Assembly: GCF_030503735.1 (NCBI RefSeq)
Contig: NZ_CP073096.1
Span: 1,364,001 to 1,428,000, forward strand
Length of the DNA: 64,000 nt
Source of the DNA: Corynebacterium tuberculostearicum
GTDB taxonomy: Bacteria > Actinomycetota > Actinomycetes > Mycobacteriales > Mycobacteriaceae
Reading direction: 5' to 3'
Position numbers and translations under genes: made by a program. The notes beneath the pieces were generated by a model, which was not told the origin of the DNA, made no database searches, and was given only the letters and a program-made list of their open reading frames with translations. Positions 8,780 through 17,137 of the stretch are shown piece by piece. Numbering within the stretch: the stretch's first letter is position 1; every line of letters starts with the position of its first letter.

Positions 8780-10353
8780 TGCACATTAATTTTGTGGGCA
8801 CGCGCGCGTTGCTCATTGACCTGGATGGATTGAACCAGGTCATGGATTGGCACGCGGCGCTTTCTGCCAAGCCTTTGAAGAATCAGGTGGATTGCATCGC
8901 GGCCGCCACCACCCTGCTGTTGACGTTTGAAGCACCGGATTCGGCGCGCGATGCGGCCGAATTCCTGCAGGATTTCTCCCCTGCCTCCGCGACGGCTGCG
9001 GAGGCCCGCACGGTAGAAATTGATGTGCTCTATGACGGCGAGGATGTGGACGAGGCCGCAGGCCTACTGGGGCTTTCGCGCGAAGCGCTCATAAACTGGC
9101 ATACCTCTACCGAGTGGACCGCGGCGTTCGGCGGCTTTGCCCCGGGCTTTACCTACTGTGCGCCGTCGGACCCCTCCCTGGCGCGTGCGGTGCCACGCCG
9201 CTCCAGTCCCCGTACCGCGGTGCCGGCCGGCGCCGTAGGTATCGCGGGCGAGTTTTCCGCGGTGTACCCGCGCGTTTCCCCGGGCGGCTGGCAGCTTTTG
9301 GGTACCACCAATACGCCGATGTGGGATTCCAATGCCAACCCGCCGGCGCTGGTACAGCCGGGCGACCGCGTGCGCTATCGCAGCGTGGATAAGCTGCCGG
9401 AGCTTGTTGATCACTCTGCCCGCTCGAAGCGCGCCCCTGCCCGCTTGCCGCGCATGGAGGTTATCGATGCCGGCCTGCTCACCCTCTACCAAGATTTGGG
9501 CCGCCCCGGTGTGGGCGATCTCGGCGTGACCCCCTCCGGTGCTGCCGACCGCGCCGCCGCCGCGACCGCCAATGTGGCCGTGGGCAATCCACGCGAGGCA
9601 ACAGTGCTGGAGAATATCGGCGGCATTAAGCTCCACGCGCTCACCGATACCGTCATTTGCGTTACCGGCGCGACCGCGCGTGTGCGCCTCGGCGAGATGC
9701 CGGTCCACCTTGCTCGCCCCGTGCTGGTCACGGCTGGGCAAACCGTCACGGTGGATCCTGCAACGGTAGGCATGCGCAATTACGTGGCCATCCGCGGCGG
9801 CATTATCGCTGAATCCGAGCTTGGCTCCGCGGCCACCGACGTCCTTTCTGGCCTTGGCCCGGACCCGGTCACCACCGGCGATGTCATCGGCGTGCTGCCG
9901 CGCTCTACCGGCATGACCGACGCCCAGCTGACTAACCCACTGCGCGTACGTGAAAGCTCCGACGGCAAAACCCGCGCCACCTTGCGCTGCGTGCTCGGAC
10001 CGCGCGATGACTGGTTTGGCGATAATGTCTCCGCCTTCCTGGATACCGAATGGACCGTCACTTCGGATTCCAACCGCGTGGGCCTGCGCCTCGATGGCGA
10101 AGAGACGATTGAACGCGTCAAGGACGGTGAGCTTCCCTCCGAGGGCATGGTCGCCGGCTCCATCCAAATCCCACCTAATGGCAAGCCCGTGGTCTTCCTG
10201 CGCGATCATGCCGTGACCGGCGGCTACCCGGTCATCGCCACCGTCTTGGAAGAAGATATTGATATTGCCGCGCAGCTGCCACCCGGCGCGCGCGTGAACT
10301 TTGAACTCGTAGCACCCCAAGCCTTGAACACTGGAGAACAGAATGCAGATTAA
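8779..10353 (+). CDS. pxpBC: 5-oxoprolinase subunits PxpB-PxpC fused in one chain
   Basis: This 524-residue protein joins two subunits that are separate in E. coli. The N-terminal part (about 1-215) is the KipI/PxpB domain with GFAPGFTYC and the VPAGAVGIAGEFSAVYP run; the C-terminal part (from about 225) is the KipA/PxpC domain starting MEVIDAGLLTLYQDLGRPG and containing VTPSGAADR. With PxpA it should form the ATP-dependent 5-oxoprolinase. The start overlaps the pxpA stop, and its end overlaps the start of the next gene by 11 bases. Fusions of these subunits are known in other bacteria, so this is a variant rather than a novelty. Confidence 0.93.
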   Translation: MHINFVGTRALLIDLDGLNQVMDWHAALSAKPLKNQVDCIAAATTLLLTFEAPDSARDAAEFLQDFSPASATAAEARTVEIDVLYDGEDVDEAAGLLGLSREALINWHTSTEWTAAFGGFAPGFTYCAPSDPSLARAVPRRSSPRTAVPAGAVGIAGEFSAVYPRVSPGGWQLLGTTNTPMWDSNANPPALVQPGDRVRYRSVDKLPELVDHSARSKRAPARLPRMEVIDAGLLTLYQDLGRPGVGDLGVTPSGAADRAAAATANVAVGNPREATVLENIGGIKLHALTDTVICVTGATARVRLGEMPVHLARPVLVTAGQTVTVDPATVGMRNYVAIRGGIIAESELGSAATDVLSGLGPDPVTTGDVIGVLPRSTGMTDAQLTNPLRVRESSDGKTRATLRCVLGPRDDWFGDNVSAFLDTEWTVTSDSNRVGLRLDGEETIERVKDGELPSEGMVAGSIQIPPNGKPVVFLRDHAVTGGYPVIATVLEEDIDIAAQLPPGARVNFELVAPQALNTGEQNAD

Positions 10354-12124
10354 AACCGTCCTCATTGCTAACCGCGGCGAGATTGCCGTACGTATCGCCC
10401 GCGTCGCCCGCGACTTGGGCATTAAGTCCATCGCCATTTATTCCGAAGCGGACGCTGGTGCCTTGCATACCCAAGTAGCGGATGAAGCTTATGCGCTGCC
10501 GGGCAATACCGCGGCCGATACCTACATGAACGTGCCCGCACTGCTTGATATCGCGGTGCGCGCCGGTGCCGATGCCATCCACCCGGGCTACGGCTTCTTG
10601 TCCGAAAACGCCGACTTTGCCCGCACGGTTACCGAGGCCGGCATGATCTGGATTGGCCCTTCCCCGGAGTCCATCGAGTTGCTCGGTGACAAGATCGCTG
10701 CACGCCGCGTGGCCGAGGAGGTGGGCGCGCCGCTAGCACCGGGTACCTCCGATCCCATCGATGACTGGCAGGAGGCCCGCGCCTTCGCCGAAGAACACGG
10801 TCTGCCCATTGCCATCAAGGCCGCTTATGGCGGTGGCGGACGCGGCTTGAAGGTCGTGGACAATATGGAAGAGATTGAGGGTGCATTCAATTCTGCCGGC
10901 CGCGAGGCCATGGAGGCATTCGGCCGCGCCGAGTGCTACGTGGAGAAGTTTCTCACCCACCCGCGCCATGTCGAGGCCCAAGTATTGGCCGATACGCACG
11001 GCAATGTGCGCGTGCTCGGCACCCGCGATTGCTCCACCCAGCGCCGCTTCCAAAAGCTCATCGAGGAGGCTCCGGCGCCCGCGCTTTCCGACGCCCAACG
11101 CAACGGCATCATCGAAGGCGCCCGCTCCATTTGTTCCAAGGTGGGCTACACCGGCGCCGGCACCGTGGAATACATCGTCTCCGAAGACGGCACCATTTCC
11201 TTCCTCGAGGTCAATACCCGCGTCCAGGTCGAGCACCCAGTTACCGAGGTAGTCACCGGCACCGATATCATCGCCGAGCAATTCCGCATCGCGGCCGGCG
11301 AGCCGCTGTCCTTCGATGCGGATCCGGAGTCCCACGGCCACGCTTTTGAATTCCGTATTAACGCCGAGGACATTCTCAATGGCTTCGCCCCGTGCCCCGG
11401 CACCATCGTCTCCTTCGAGCCGCCCACGGGCCCGGGCATCCGCGTCGATTCCGCGGTGCGCTCCGGCTCGATCATTCCGCCGTACTATGACTCCCTGATT
11501 GCCAAGCTCGTGGTGTGGGGCCCAACCCGCGAGATCGCCCTGGCTCGCGCCCGCTTTGCTCTGCGCGAATTCACCGTTACTGGCGTGCGCACCGTACTGC
11601 CGTTCCACCGCGACATGATGGATGAGCCTGCACTCATCGGCACTGCCGCACCGGCCGAGGACACCGCTGCCGCTGGCGCCTCCGAAATCGGCGTGTTTAC
11701 GGACTGGGTTGATCACAACTACCGTCCGTCCGCTACTAACCAGGTAGAAAAGGTAGAAGCCATCTATACCCAGCGCCGCACTGTGGCCGTGGAAATCGAC
11801 GGCAAGCTGGTCAACGTCGGCGTCCCCGTCGACTTCCTCGCCGCACCGGGCGCCGGCGCAGCCGGTGGCTCCGCGTCCACCGCACCATCTTCGGCCGGCG
11901 CACAGTCTACCGATGACAACGCGGTCACCTCCCCGTTCGAGGCCAACCTCGTGGCCTGGAACGTCGCGGACGGCGATACCGTCGCCGAGGGCGATGCCAT
12001 CGCCACCGTCGAGGCCATGAAGATGGAATCAGCCATCAAGGCTCCGCGCGGCGGCACCATCAAGCTCCTGGCCGCAGAAGGTGACCGTCTGGATTCCTCC
12101 AAGGTCATCGCGACCATCGATTAG
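10343..12124 (+). CDS. Biotin carboxylase / biotin carboxyl carrier protein in the pxp operon
   Basis: This 593-residue protein has a biotin carboxylase core ([22 protein letters not shown]-grasp loop AAYGGGGRGLK, and EVNTRVQVEHPVTE) and a C-terminal biotinyl domain with the biotin site EAMKMES (about K560). An Ala/Ser/Gly-rich linker (about 495-525) separates them. It is homologous to the accBC product encoded near 50-52 kb in this window but is a different gene. No carboxyltransferase gene is in this operon. AccB/AccC homologues are often found beside pxp genes; a role in 5-oxoproline metabolism or in supplying another carboxylase is inference. Confidence 0.9.
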   Translation: MQIKTVLIANRGEIAVRIARVARDLGIKSIAIYSEADAGALHTQVADEAYALPGNTAADTYMNVPALLDIAVRAGADAIHPGYGFLSENADFARTVTEAGMIWIGPSPESIELLGDKIAARRVAEEVGAPLAPGTSDPIDDWQEARAFAEEHGLPIAIKAAYGGGGRGLKVVDNMEEIEGAFNSAGREAMEAFGRAECYVEKFLTHPRHVEAQVLADTHGNVRVLGTRDCSTQRRFQKLIEEAPAPALSDAQRNGIIEGARSICSKVGYTGAGTVEYIVSEDGTISFLEVNTRVQVEHPVTEVVTGTDIIAEQFRIAAGEPLSFDADPESHGHAFEFRINAEDILNGFAPCPGTIVSFEPPTGPGIRVDSAVRSGSIIPPYYDSLIAKLVVWGPTREIALARARFALREFTVTGVRTVLPFHRDMMDEPALIGTAAPAEDTAAAGASEIGVFTDWVDHNYRPSATNQVEKVEAIYTQRRTVAVEIDGKLVNVGVPVDFLAAPGAGAAGGSASTAPSSAGAQSTDDNAVTSPFEANLVAWNVADGDTVAEGDAIATVEAMKMESAIKAPRGGTIKLLAAEGDRLDSSKVIATID

Positions 12125-12138
12125 CGTTCGTGCCCGTC

Positions 12139-12177
12139 GTTATGCACCTCATTTCAATGTGAGGTGCATAACTTTTT
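12139..12177 (+). terminator. Perfect 13-bp inverted repeat followed by T-tract
   Basis: GTTATGCACCTCA (12139-12151) and its exact complement (12160-12172) flank an eight-base loop and are followed by TTTTT. It most likely ends the pxp operon. Because it lies only about 15-50 bases before the GntR start and is AT-containing rather than GC-rich, it could also be an operator for that regulator. Confidence 0.65.
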
Positions 12178-12192
12178 AGTACAGTTGTGGCC

Positions 12193-12813
12193 ATGCTTTC
12201 CCAGTCTGTCGCCTCCGAGTTGCGCGAGGCCATCTCCGCCGGCGAGTTTCAGCCGGGCGAGCAGCTCAGCGAGGTCAAGGCGGCCGAGCGCTTTCACTGC
12301 TCGCGCAATACCCTCCGCGAGTCTTTCACCAGGCTTGCCGCGGAGCGCATCGTCGAGCGCATCCCCAACCGAGGCGTATTCCTTGCGACGCCCGATGCAG
12401 ACTATATCCGCGACCTCTTCGCCGCCCGCGCGGCCATTGAACCGGCCGCGGTGCGCTGGGGCGCTTTTGCCGACGCCCCCTCGCTCGTCACCCTGACCTC
12501 CTCTGCCTTCGACTACGCGGCACGCGGCGAGCACCAGGAAGTCTCCGCCACCAATCAGCGCTTCCACCGCGCGCTGGTCGCCGCGCTAGACTCCCCTACC
12601 TTGAATGAGCAGATGGATAATCTGCTCGCCCGCATGCGGCTCACCTTCTTGCTAGCAATCCCGCGGTACCCGCAGCTTCATGCGGACCACATTCAAGGCA
12701 ATATCACCTTGGCCACGCTTATCGCAGATGGAAAACGCCTCGAGGCCGCCACGCTTGCGCATGACAGCCTCATGAATACCTGCGAGAAGATCCTCGCCGT
12801 GCTGGACGATTAA
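12193..12813 (+). CDS. GntR-family (FCD) transcriptional regulator of the pxp cluster
   Basis: This 206-residue regulator has a winged-helix GntR domain (about 1-70: LREAISAGEFQPGEQLSE, RNTLRESFTRLAAERIV) and an all-helical FCD ligand domain (about 80-206, with the metal-binding type of helices NQRFHRALV and LHADHIQGNI). FCD regulators sense small carboxylic acids. Position between the two arms of the 5-oxoproline cluster makes 5-oxoproline or glutamate a reasonable ligand (inference). ATG 12193 is chosen over the in-frame GTG at 12187; the leader is short. It plays the part of KipR in the Bacillus subtilis cluster, which is from another family. Confidence 0.85.
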   Translation: MLSQSVASELREAISAGEFQPGEQLSEVKAAERFHCSRNTLRESFTRLAAERIVERIPNRGVFLATPDADYIRDLFAARAAIEPAAVRWGAFADAPSLVTLTSSAFDYAARGEHQEVSATNQRFHRALVAALDSPTLNEQMDNLLARMRLTFLLAIPRYPQLHADHIQGNITLATLIADGKRLEAATLAHDSLMNTCEKILAVLDD

Positions 12814-13580
12814 GGAATGAGAAAATCTTGATCGCGGGCGTTGGTCACGAGCATCTGGCCCGGTGCGTGCGTAATAGCTAAGCGCGGCTTAGATTCCATC
12901 ACGATGGCCTGCGGGGTCACTCCGCAGGCCCAAAAGACCGGAAGGCAGCCCTCCGGCACTTCGCCCGGATCACCAAAGTCCGGGCGGTTCAAGTCCTCAA
13001 TGCCAATGGCCGCCGGGTCACCCACGTGGACCGGGGCGCCGTGAACTGATGGGTAACGGGAGGTAATCCGCACCGCATCGGAGACTTGCGCGGCCGGAAT
13101 CGGGCGCATGGAGACCACCATGGGCCCGGAAAAGACACCGGCCGGGGTGGTGGGAATCGTGGTTTTAAACATCGGCACGTTGCACTGCTGGGCAATGTGT
13201 GCGACCTCAATGCCGTTATCCTGCAGCGCAGTCTCAAAGGTAAAAGAGCAACCGATGAGGAAGCTGACCATGTCTGGGGTGTAGTACGAGGTGGCGTCGG
13301 CAAGCGTGGCTGTATGCTCGCCGTTTTCAAAGACACGGTAGGCCGGAATATCGGTGCGGATGTCCCCACCCGGCAGCAGCTCGGAGGTGTACTGACCAGC
13401 TTCCAGTACGCCCACAATCGGGCATGGCTTGGGATTGCGCTGGGCAAAGAGCAAGAAATCAAAGGCGTATTCCTGCGGCACGGCCAGCAGGTTAGCCTGC
13501 ATGAAACCGCGGGCATGCCCGGCGGTGGTGGCCATGTCATGGCTGCGCGCATACTCACGCACTTGCTCTGGAGTCTGCAT
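12810..13580 (-). CDS. DUF1445 family protein (YcsI-like putative hydro-lyase)
   Basis: This 256-residue protein matches the DUF1445/YcsI family, annotated as putative hydro-lyase or D-glutamate cyclase: it starts MQTPEQVREYARSHDM, then HARGFMQANL, PYCPIVG-like CPIVGVLEAGQYTS, DIPAYRVFENG, SFLIGCSFTFE and FWACGVTPQ. In B. subtilis the homologue ycsI sits with ycsF, ycsG, kipI and kipA. Its ATG overlaps the stop of the upstream NRAMP-like gene (TAATG), so the two are coupled. Cyclase activity would interconvert glutamate and 5-oxoproline, which suits this cluster. The start at 13580 is preferred to an in-frame codon further up because of that overlap. Confidence 0.88.
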   Translation of the reverse strand: MQTPEQVREYARSHDMATTAGHARGFMQANLLAVPQEYAFDFLLFAQRNPKPCPIVGVLEAGQYTSELLPGGDIRTDIPAYRVFENGEHTATLADATSYYTPDMVSFLIGCSFTFETALQDNGIEVAHIAQQCNVPMFKTTIPTTPAGVFSGPMVVSMRPIPAAQVSDAVRITSRYPSVHGAPVHVGDPAAIGIEDLNRPDFGDPGEVPEGCLPVFWACGVTPQAIVMESKPRLAITHAPGQMLVTNARDQDFLIP

Positions 13581-14815
13581 TATGCCCACAGTTCGGTGAT
13601 GCCGGAGAAAGCCTTGAAGCCGATGAAGATGGTGAGTACCCACGCCAAGGCGCCGATAACCAGCAACCACTTGGGATACTTATAGCCCTGTAGGAGGTCG
13701 CGGCGGCGCCAGGCCACCCACATCACGAGGGCGAAACCGATGGGCAGGATAAGGCCATTGATGGCGCCGGCGAAGATGAGCAACTTCTGTGGCGCGGAGT
13801 TGATGACTACGAAGACTACCGTGCACACCGCAATGAAGATAATGGTGAGGATATTGCGGGTGCGCGTCGAGGTGTCCTGGGAGGTTACGAAGGATACCGA
13901 GGTATAGGCGGCGCCGATAACCGAGGACAAACCGGCCGCAAAGAGGACCACGCCGAAGGCACGCAGGCCAAACTCGCCGGCGGCATGGTAGAACGCATCG
14001 GCCGCGGTGTTGTCGTCTGAAAGCGCCACGCCGGTGGCGACCACACCGAGAACGGCCAAGAAAAGGAGCATACGCATGATGCCGGTGACCACGATGCCGC
14101 TTACCGAGGTATAGGTAATGTTCTTGACGTTTTCCACGCCGGTGTGGCCGGAATCGATGAGGCGGTGCGCGCCGGCAAAGGTGATATAACCACCCACGGT
14201 GCCACCAATGATGGTGGTAATGACGAAGAAGTCGATCTCGCCCGGCGCGACGGTATTCTTTAGCGCCTCGCCCACCGGTGGCTGGCTGACCACCGCAACG
14301 TAGAGCATAAGCAAGATCATGACCGCACCCAGGACCGCGACGAGGCGGTCGAGGGCCATACCCGCCTTTTTGGAGAGGAAGATGAGGATCGCGATGGCCG
14401 CGGCAATGACGCCGCCGATGCGCGAATCGATGCCCAGCATCGCGTTAATACCCAGGCCAGAACCGGCGATATTGCCGATATTAAAGACCGCGCCACCGAT
14501 AAACACGAATACGGCAAGCACCCAGCCCAGGCCAGGGAGCACGGTATTGCCCAAAGTATTGGCGCGCATGCCGGTCACGCAGAGAACTCGCCACACATTG
14601 AGCTGGATAGCGATGTCAACGAGGATGGACAGCATAATCGCAAACGCGAAGGATGCGCCCATCTGCACGGTAAAGACCGAGGTCTGGGTCAAAAATCCCG
14701 GACCGATGGCGGAGGTGGCCATGAGGAACATGGCACCCGCCATGGCGCCGAGGCCTTTGGGCGGGGTCTTGTCCCCCGCCTGCGCCGGAGTGGCGTGTGA
14801 TGTCTCAGCACTCAC
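13580..14815 (-). CDS. NRAMP-like transporter lacking the DPGN metal motif (YcsG-like)
   Basis: This 411-residue membrane protein has about 11 helices and the overall NRAMP fold signature (GPGFL at the start of helix 1, GAVFNIGNIAGSGLGINAML). The residues that bind metal in true NRAMP transporters are missing: helix 1 reads AIGPGFLTQTSVF where DPGN is expected, and helix 6 reads TFAGAHRLIDSG where MPH is expected. It is therefore unlikely to carry Mn or Fe in the usual way. Coupling to the DUF1445 gene and the shared operator suggest uptake of 5-oxoproline or a related compound (inference). The B. subtilis counterpart is YcsG. Confidence 0.85.
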   Translation of the reverse strand: MSAETSHATPAQAGDKTPPKGLGAMAGAMFLMATSAIGPGFLTQTSVFTVQMGASFAFAIMLSILVDIAIQLNVWRVLCVTGMRANTLGNTVLPGLGWVLAVFVFIGGAVFNIGNIAGSGLGINAMLGIDSRIGGVIAAAIAILIFLSKKAGMALDRLVAVLGAVMILLMLYVAVVSQPPVGEALKNTVAPGEIDFFVITTIIGGTVGGYITFAGAHRLIDSGHTGVENVKNITYTSVSGIVVTGIMRMLLFLAVLGVVATGVALSDDNTAADAFYHAAGEFGLRAFGVVLFAAGLSSVIGAAYTSVSFVTSQDTSTRTRNILTIIFIAVCTVVFVVINSAPQKLLIFAGAINGLILPIGFALVMWVAWRRRDLLQGYKYPKWLLVIGALAWVLTIFIGFKAFSGITELWA

Positions 14816-14853
14816 TAGATTTCACCTTTCGTGATGCAGGTCGCATTAGTTTG

Positions 14854-14865
14854 TGATGCGCATCA
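14854..14865. promoter_or_regulatory. Perfect 12-base palindrome in the NRAMP-like gene leader
   Basis: TGATGCGCATCA is a perfect palindrome next to the -10 element of the minus-strand promoter, and a looser copy (TGATGC / GCATTA) lies at 14832-14847. It may be a second regulator's site; nothing else supports a role. Confidence 0.35.
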
Positions 14866-14897
14866 TCTTAAAGGTTGCTATGCCTTTTGTTCAACAA
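14865..14897 (-). promoter_or_regulatory. Promoter and operator of the NRAMP-like / DUF1445 arm
   Basis: On the minus strand TTGAAC (14894-14889) and TAAGAT (14870-14865) are 18 bases apart. The -35 element is embedded in the palindrome TTGTTCAACAA (14887-14897), identical to the core in the pxpA promoter. Repressor binding here would mask the -35. Confidence 0.58.
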
Positions 14898-14930
14898 CTT
14901 TTATGTACTACGGGGTGGCGCGGGGGTAAT

Positions 14931-15833
14931 CTAGGCAACTTTCCTGCCGCGTTTTCCCAGGTGGCTAGAGATTATCCGCAATGCCTCGTCCGCCGCTTTC
15001 ACCTCGCTGGAACCAAAGCGCAGCACCACGTATCCGCGGTTTTCTAGCGCTCGCTGCCTCTTTATCTGCTGCTTGACCACGTGGGCGGGTGCCTCGCCAT
15101 AGGTACCGTCATACTTGGCATCGCCATCGACCTCGAGCACCAGCCAGCCATCGAGACAGACATCCGCCCGATATTTCCCGAGCAGCGGTTTCTGCGGCTC
15201 AATTTTCACCTGCGGAAAACGCTCAATAATGAGGGCTCGCAGATAAGACTCATAGGGCGATTCCGATCCGCCATACGCGTGCTCGATAACCTTACGCATG
15301 GCTGCTTGTCCCCTAGTGCGCCGCATTTTTGCCAGTTCTCCGCGCAAGTCATAGGTGGTGACGTCGTGTTGCCTGAGCGCAGAATCGGTAGCTACCAGGC
15401 CATCTGGGAAGCCGTGTAGCCGGGCGATTTCGAGGCAGGTGCGGGCGGGATTCGTAGCGCGCACACCAGCTATCGGCACCGTGGATTCCTGGAGGGACTT
15501 TACCCGGCGGTACCGGTAGCCTTTCGCGGTGAGCCTGCGTGGGGGAACGCTTCCCGAAGGTACCGCTAGCTCCACCTCCTCCCCTTTCCTGGAAATTACC
15601 CATATTCCCCACAGCCGCGCGGCCGATTTACTGATGAGGACGGCGCGGTGAGTGCTCCACCCGGCAGCGACTACTTTGGCGAATTGTTGTTTATGGCGCA
15701 CCCATTGCCTCCAGGTGGCCGTGGGAACGGCAACCCAGGGCGCTATCTGGGTGAGCTCACCGCACTGGAGGGCTAAATGGTGCGGACTTTCGGCTCCGGC
15801 GTAACGAAGGTTGATGAAGTGCTCTGTAATCAT
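14931..15833 (-). CDS. DUF559-type endonuclease-like protein
   Basis: This 300-residue protein has a C-terminal DUF559 domain (about 190-290) of the PD-(D/E)XK/Vsr-like nuclease fold, with the expected acidic residues in KYRADVCLDGWLVLEVDGDAKYDG-type strands (split here: RADVCLDG, then LVLEVDGDAKYDG) and a following basic helix VVKQQIKRQRALENRG and strand YVVLRFG. The N-terminal half (AVLISKSAARLWG, VPIAGVRATNPARTCLEIARLHG) resembles the AbiEi-like winged-helix plus middle domain seen in many actinobacterial proteins of this kind. Cellular role is unknown. The start at 15833 (MITEHFINLRYAG) is chosen over a GTG 11 codons upstream. It is divergent from the RNase H gene. Confidence 0.78.
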   Translation of the reverse strand: MITEHFINLRYAGAESPHHLALQCGELTQIAPWVAVPTATWRQWVRHKQQFAKVVAAGWSTHRAVLISKSAARLWGIWVISRKGEEVELAVPSGSVPPRRLTAKGYRYRRVKSLQESTVPIAGVRATNPARTCLEIARLHGFPDGLVATDSALRQHDVTTYDLRGELAKMRRTRGQAAMRKVIEHAYGGSESPYESYLRALIIERFPQVKIEPQKPLLGKYRADVCLDGWLVLEVDGDAKYDGTYGEAPAHVVKQQIKRQRALENRGYVVLRFGSSEVKAADEALRIISSHLGKRGRKVA

Positions 15834-15922
15834 GGTTTCATCTTCGCGTCTGGCGGGGCGGGGCACGCGTCATGAGGCTCAGGAAGGTGAACTTCCGAGA
15901 ACCTTGAGTAGGGGTCGGAAGT

Positions 15923-16013
15923 TTAGGTCCAAGGAGATCGGGCCGAATTGAGGGCGTTGAGGCTGAATTGAGGGCGGGTTGTGCTCAGATCGGCTCGATC
16001 ACATTCGACCTAA
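15923..16013. repeat. Structured repeat element, copy 1 (upstream of RNase H gene)
   Basis: Two direct 20-base units stand in tandem (15941-15960 and 15961-15980, sharing GGCYGAATTGAGGGCG), followed by an inverted unit CTCAGATCGGC (15984-15994). An outer inverted repeat TTAGGTC (15923-15929) / GACCTAA (16007-16013) closes the element. A related copy lies on the other side of the RNase H gene. Confidence 0.6.
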
Positions 16014-16084
16014 GGGGAAGTAGTTCAAAGCGGCGGTGTGGGGGATAATTCAGCAGCGCGGTTAACCGTGCTTTACTAGAGATA

Positions 16085-17128
16085 ATGGAACCCATCGAGC
16101 TCTCAGAACTAACCGGTACGCAATCGCGCACCTACGGCACCCGCAAGATCACCTCGGATATGGTCTCGGCACCAATCCACGTTGCGGTCGCGCTCTGGGA
16201 CGAGCGCTGGGATTCCGCCCCCAACGGCACCATCGAAGGTTGGGTCGTCGCAGTCAATACTAAGCAGACGCGTTTTGTGCGCCGCGGCCAGACGAAGAAG
16301 GGCGATATCGTCGATATCGCCGTGCGCGAGGTCAAACGCGCACTCAAGGGACTCGACGGACGGGTGTGGATTGTCACTGGTCGCAGGCAGAATGCGTTGC
16401 GAGCGGCACTCACGGCCGACGGTTTCACGGTGACGGGAAGCTTTGCGGAAGAAAATAGGGCTTCGAAAAGTGCGAGCTCCGTGCGCCGAAAACAAGCCGG
16501 CCTTACCGCACGGAAGGCGCGCAAGATGGGTGAGGCACCGAAAAAGAAGCAAGCGGCACAGGCAGAGACGCCGAAAGCACACTGGTGGCCGAACTTCTCG
16601 CGCGCCTCCTCGTGGCCCGAGGGCGAGGTGGTTCGCATAGCCACCGATGCTTCCTCGGATACCGTATTCAAGGGGTCGATGTGCTTCGTTGCGGGCAACG
16701 GCGACTACCGGTTACGAACTCGAGAAACCAAGGCGAGCACGGATGAGCTCGAGCTCGAAGCACTGACGCTCGCGCTAAAATACCTGCTCAAGGTGGGTGC
16801 GCGCAAGGCGGCTATTGAGTCCGATTCCGTAGCCGCTTTGGAGGCGGTCGAGCAGATTGTGCATAAACGCGGCTCTAAAGCATCGCGGCCGGGGCGCACG
16901 TGGCGAGGGGTGTCTTCGGGTGCGCGGTCCCGATTCCAGCAAGCTTGGGGCGATATCCAAGGCCAATGCGAGGTCGACATTCGCCGTGTGCTCGGGCATG
17001 CGGGCGATCCGCTGAATCGGGCGGCCGACCAGATTGCGTACATGGGGTTGCGCGCGATTGCGCATCCGATGAAGCAGTCTCGCGAGACTCTGCGCGAGGG
17101 AATTCAGAAAGCCCTCTCGGCGTTGTGA
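16085..17128 (+). CDS. Two-domain protein with C-terminal RNase HI domain
   Basis: The C-terminal third (about 180-347) is an RNase HI domain with all four acidic active-site positions: D188 in IATDASSD, E225 in LELEALTLAL, D247 in IESDSVAAL and D315 in NRAADQIA, plus the conserved His in VLGHAGDPLN. It should cut RNA in RNA-DNA hybrids. The N-terminal part (about 20-125) looks like a second alpha/beta domain of unknown role (VAVALWDERWD, RVWIVTGRRQNALRAAL), joined by a very basic linker (RRKQAGLTARKARKMGEAPKKK) that could hold nucleic acid. The gene may be leaderless: TACTAG ends six bases before the ATG. Related structured repeats flank the gene on both sides. Confidence 0.82.
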   Translation: MEPIELSELTGTQSRTYGTRKITSDMVSAPIHVAVALWDERWDSAPNGTIEGWVVAVNTKQTRFVRRGQTKKGDIVDIAVREVKRALKGLDGRVWIVTGRRQNALRAALTADGFTVTGSFAEENRASKSASSVRRKQAGLTARKARKMGEAPKKKQAAQAETPKAHWWPNFSRASSWPEGEVVRIATDASSDTVFKGSMCFVAGNGDYRLRTRETKASTDELELEALTLALKYLLKVGARKAAIESDSVAALEAVEQIVHKRGSKASRPGRTWRGVSSGARSRFQQAWGDIQGQCEVDIRRVLGHAGDPLNRAADQIAYMGLRAIAHPMKQSRETLREGIQKALSAL

Positions 17129-17137
17129 TCCGAACGC

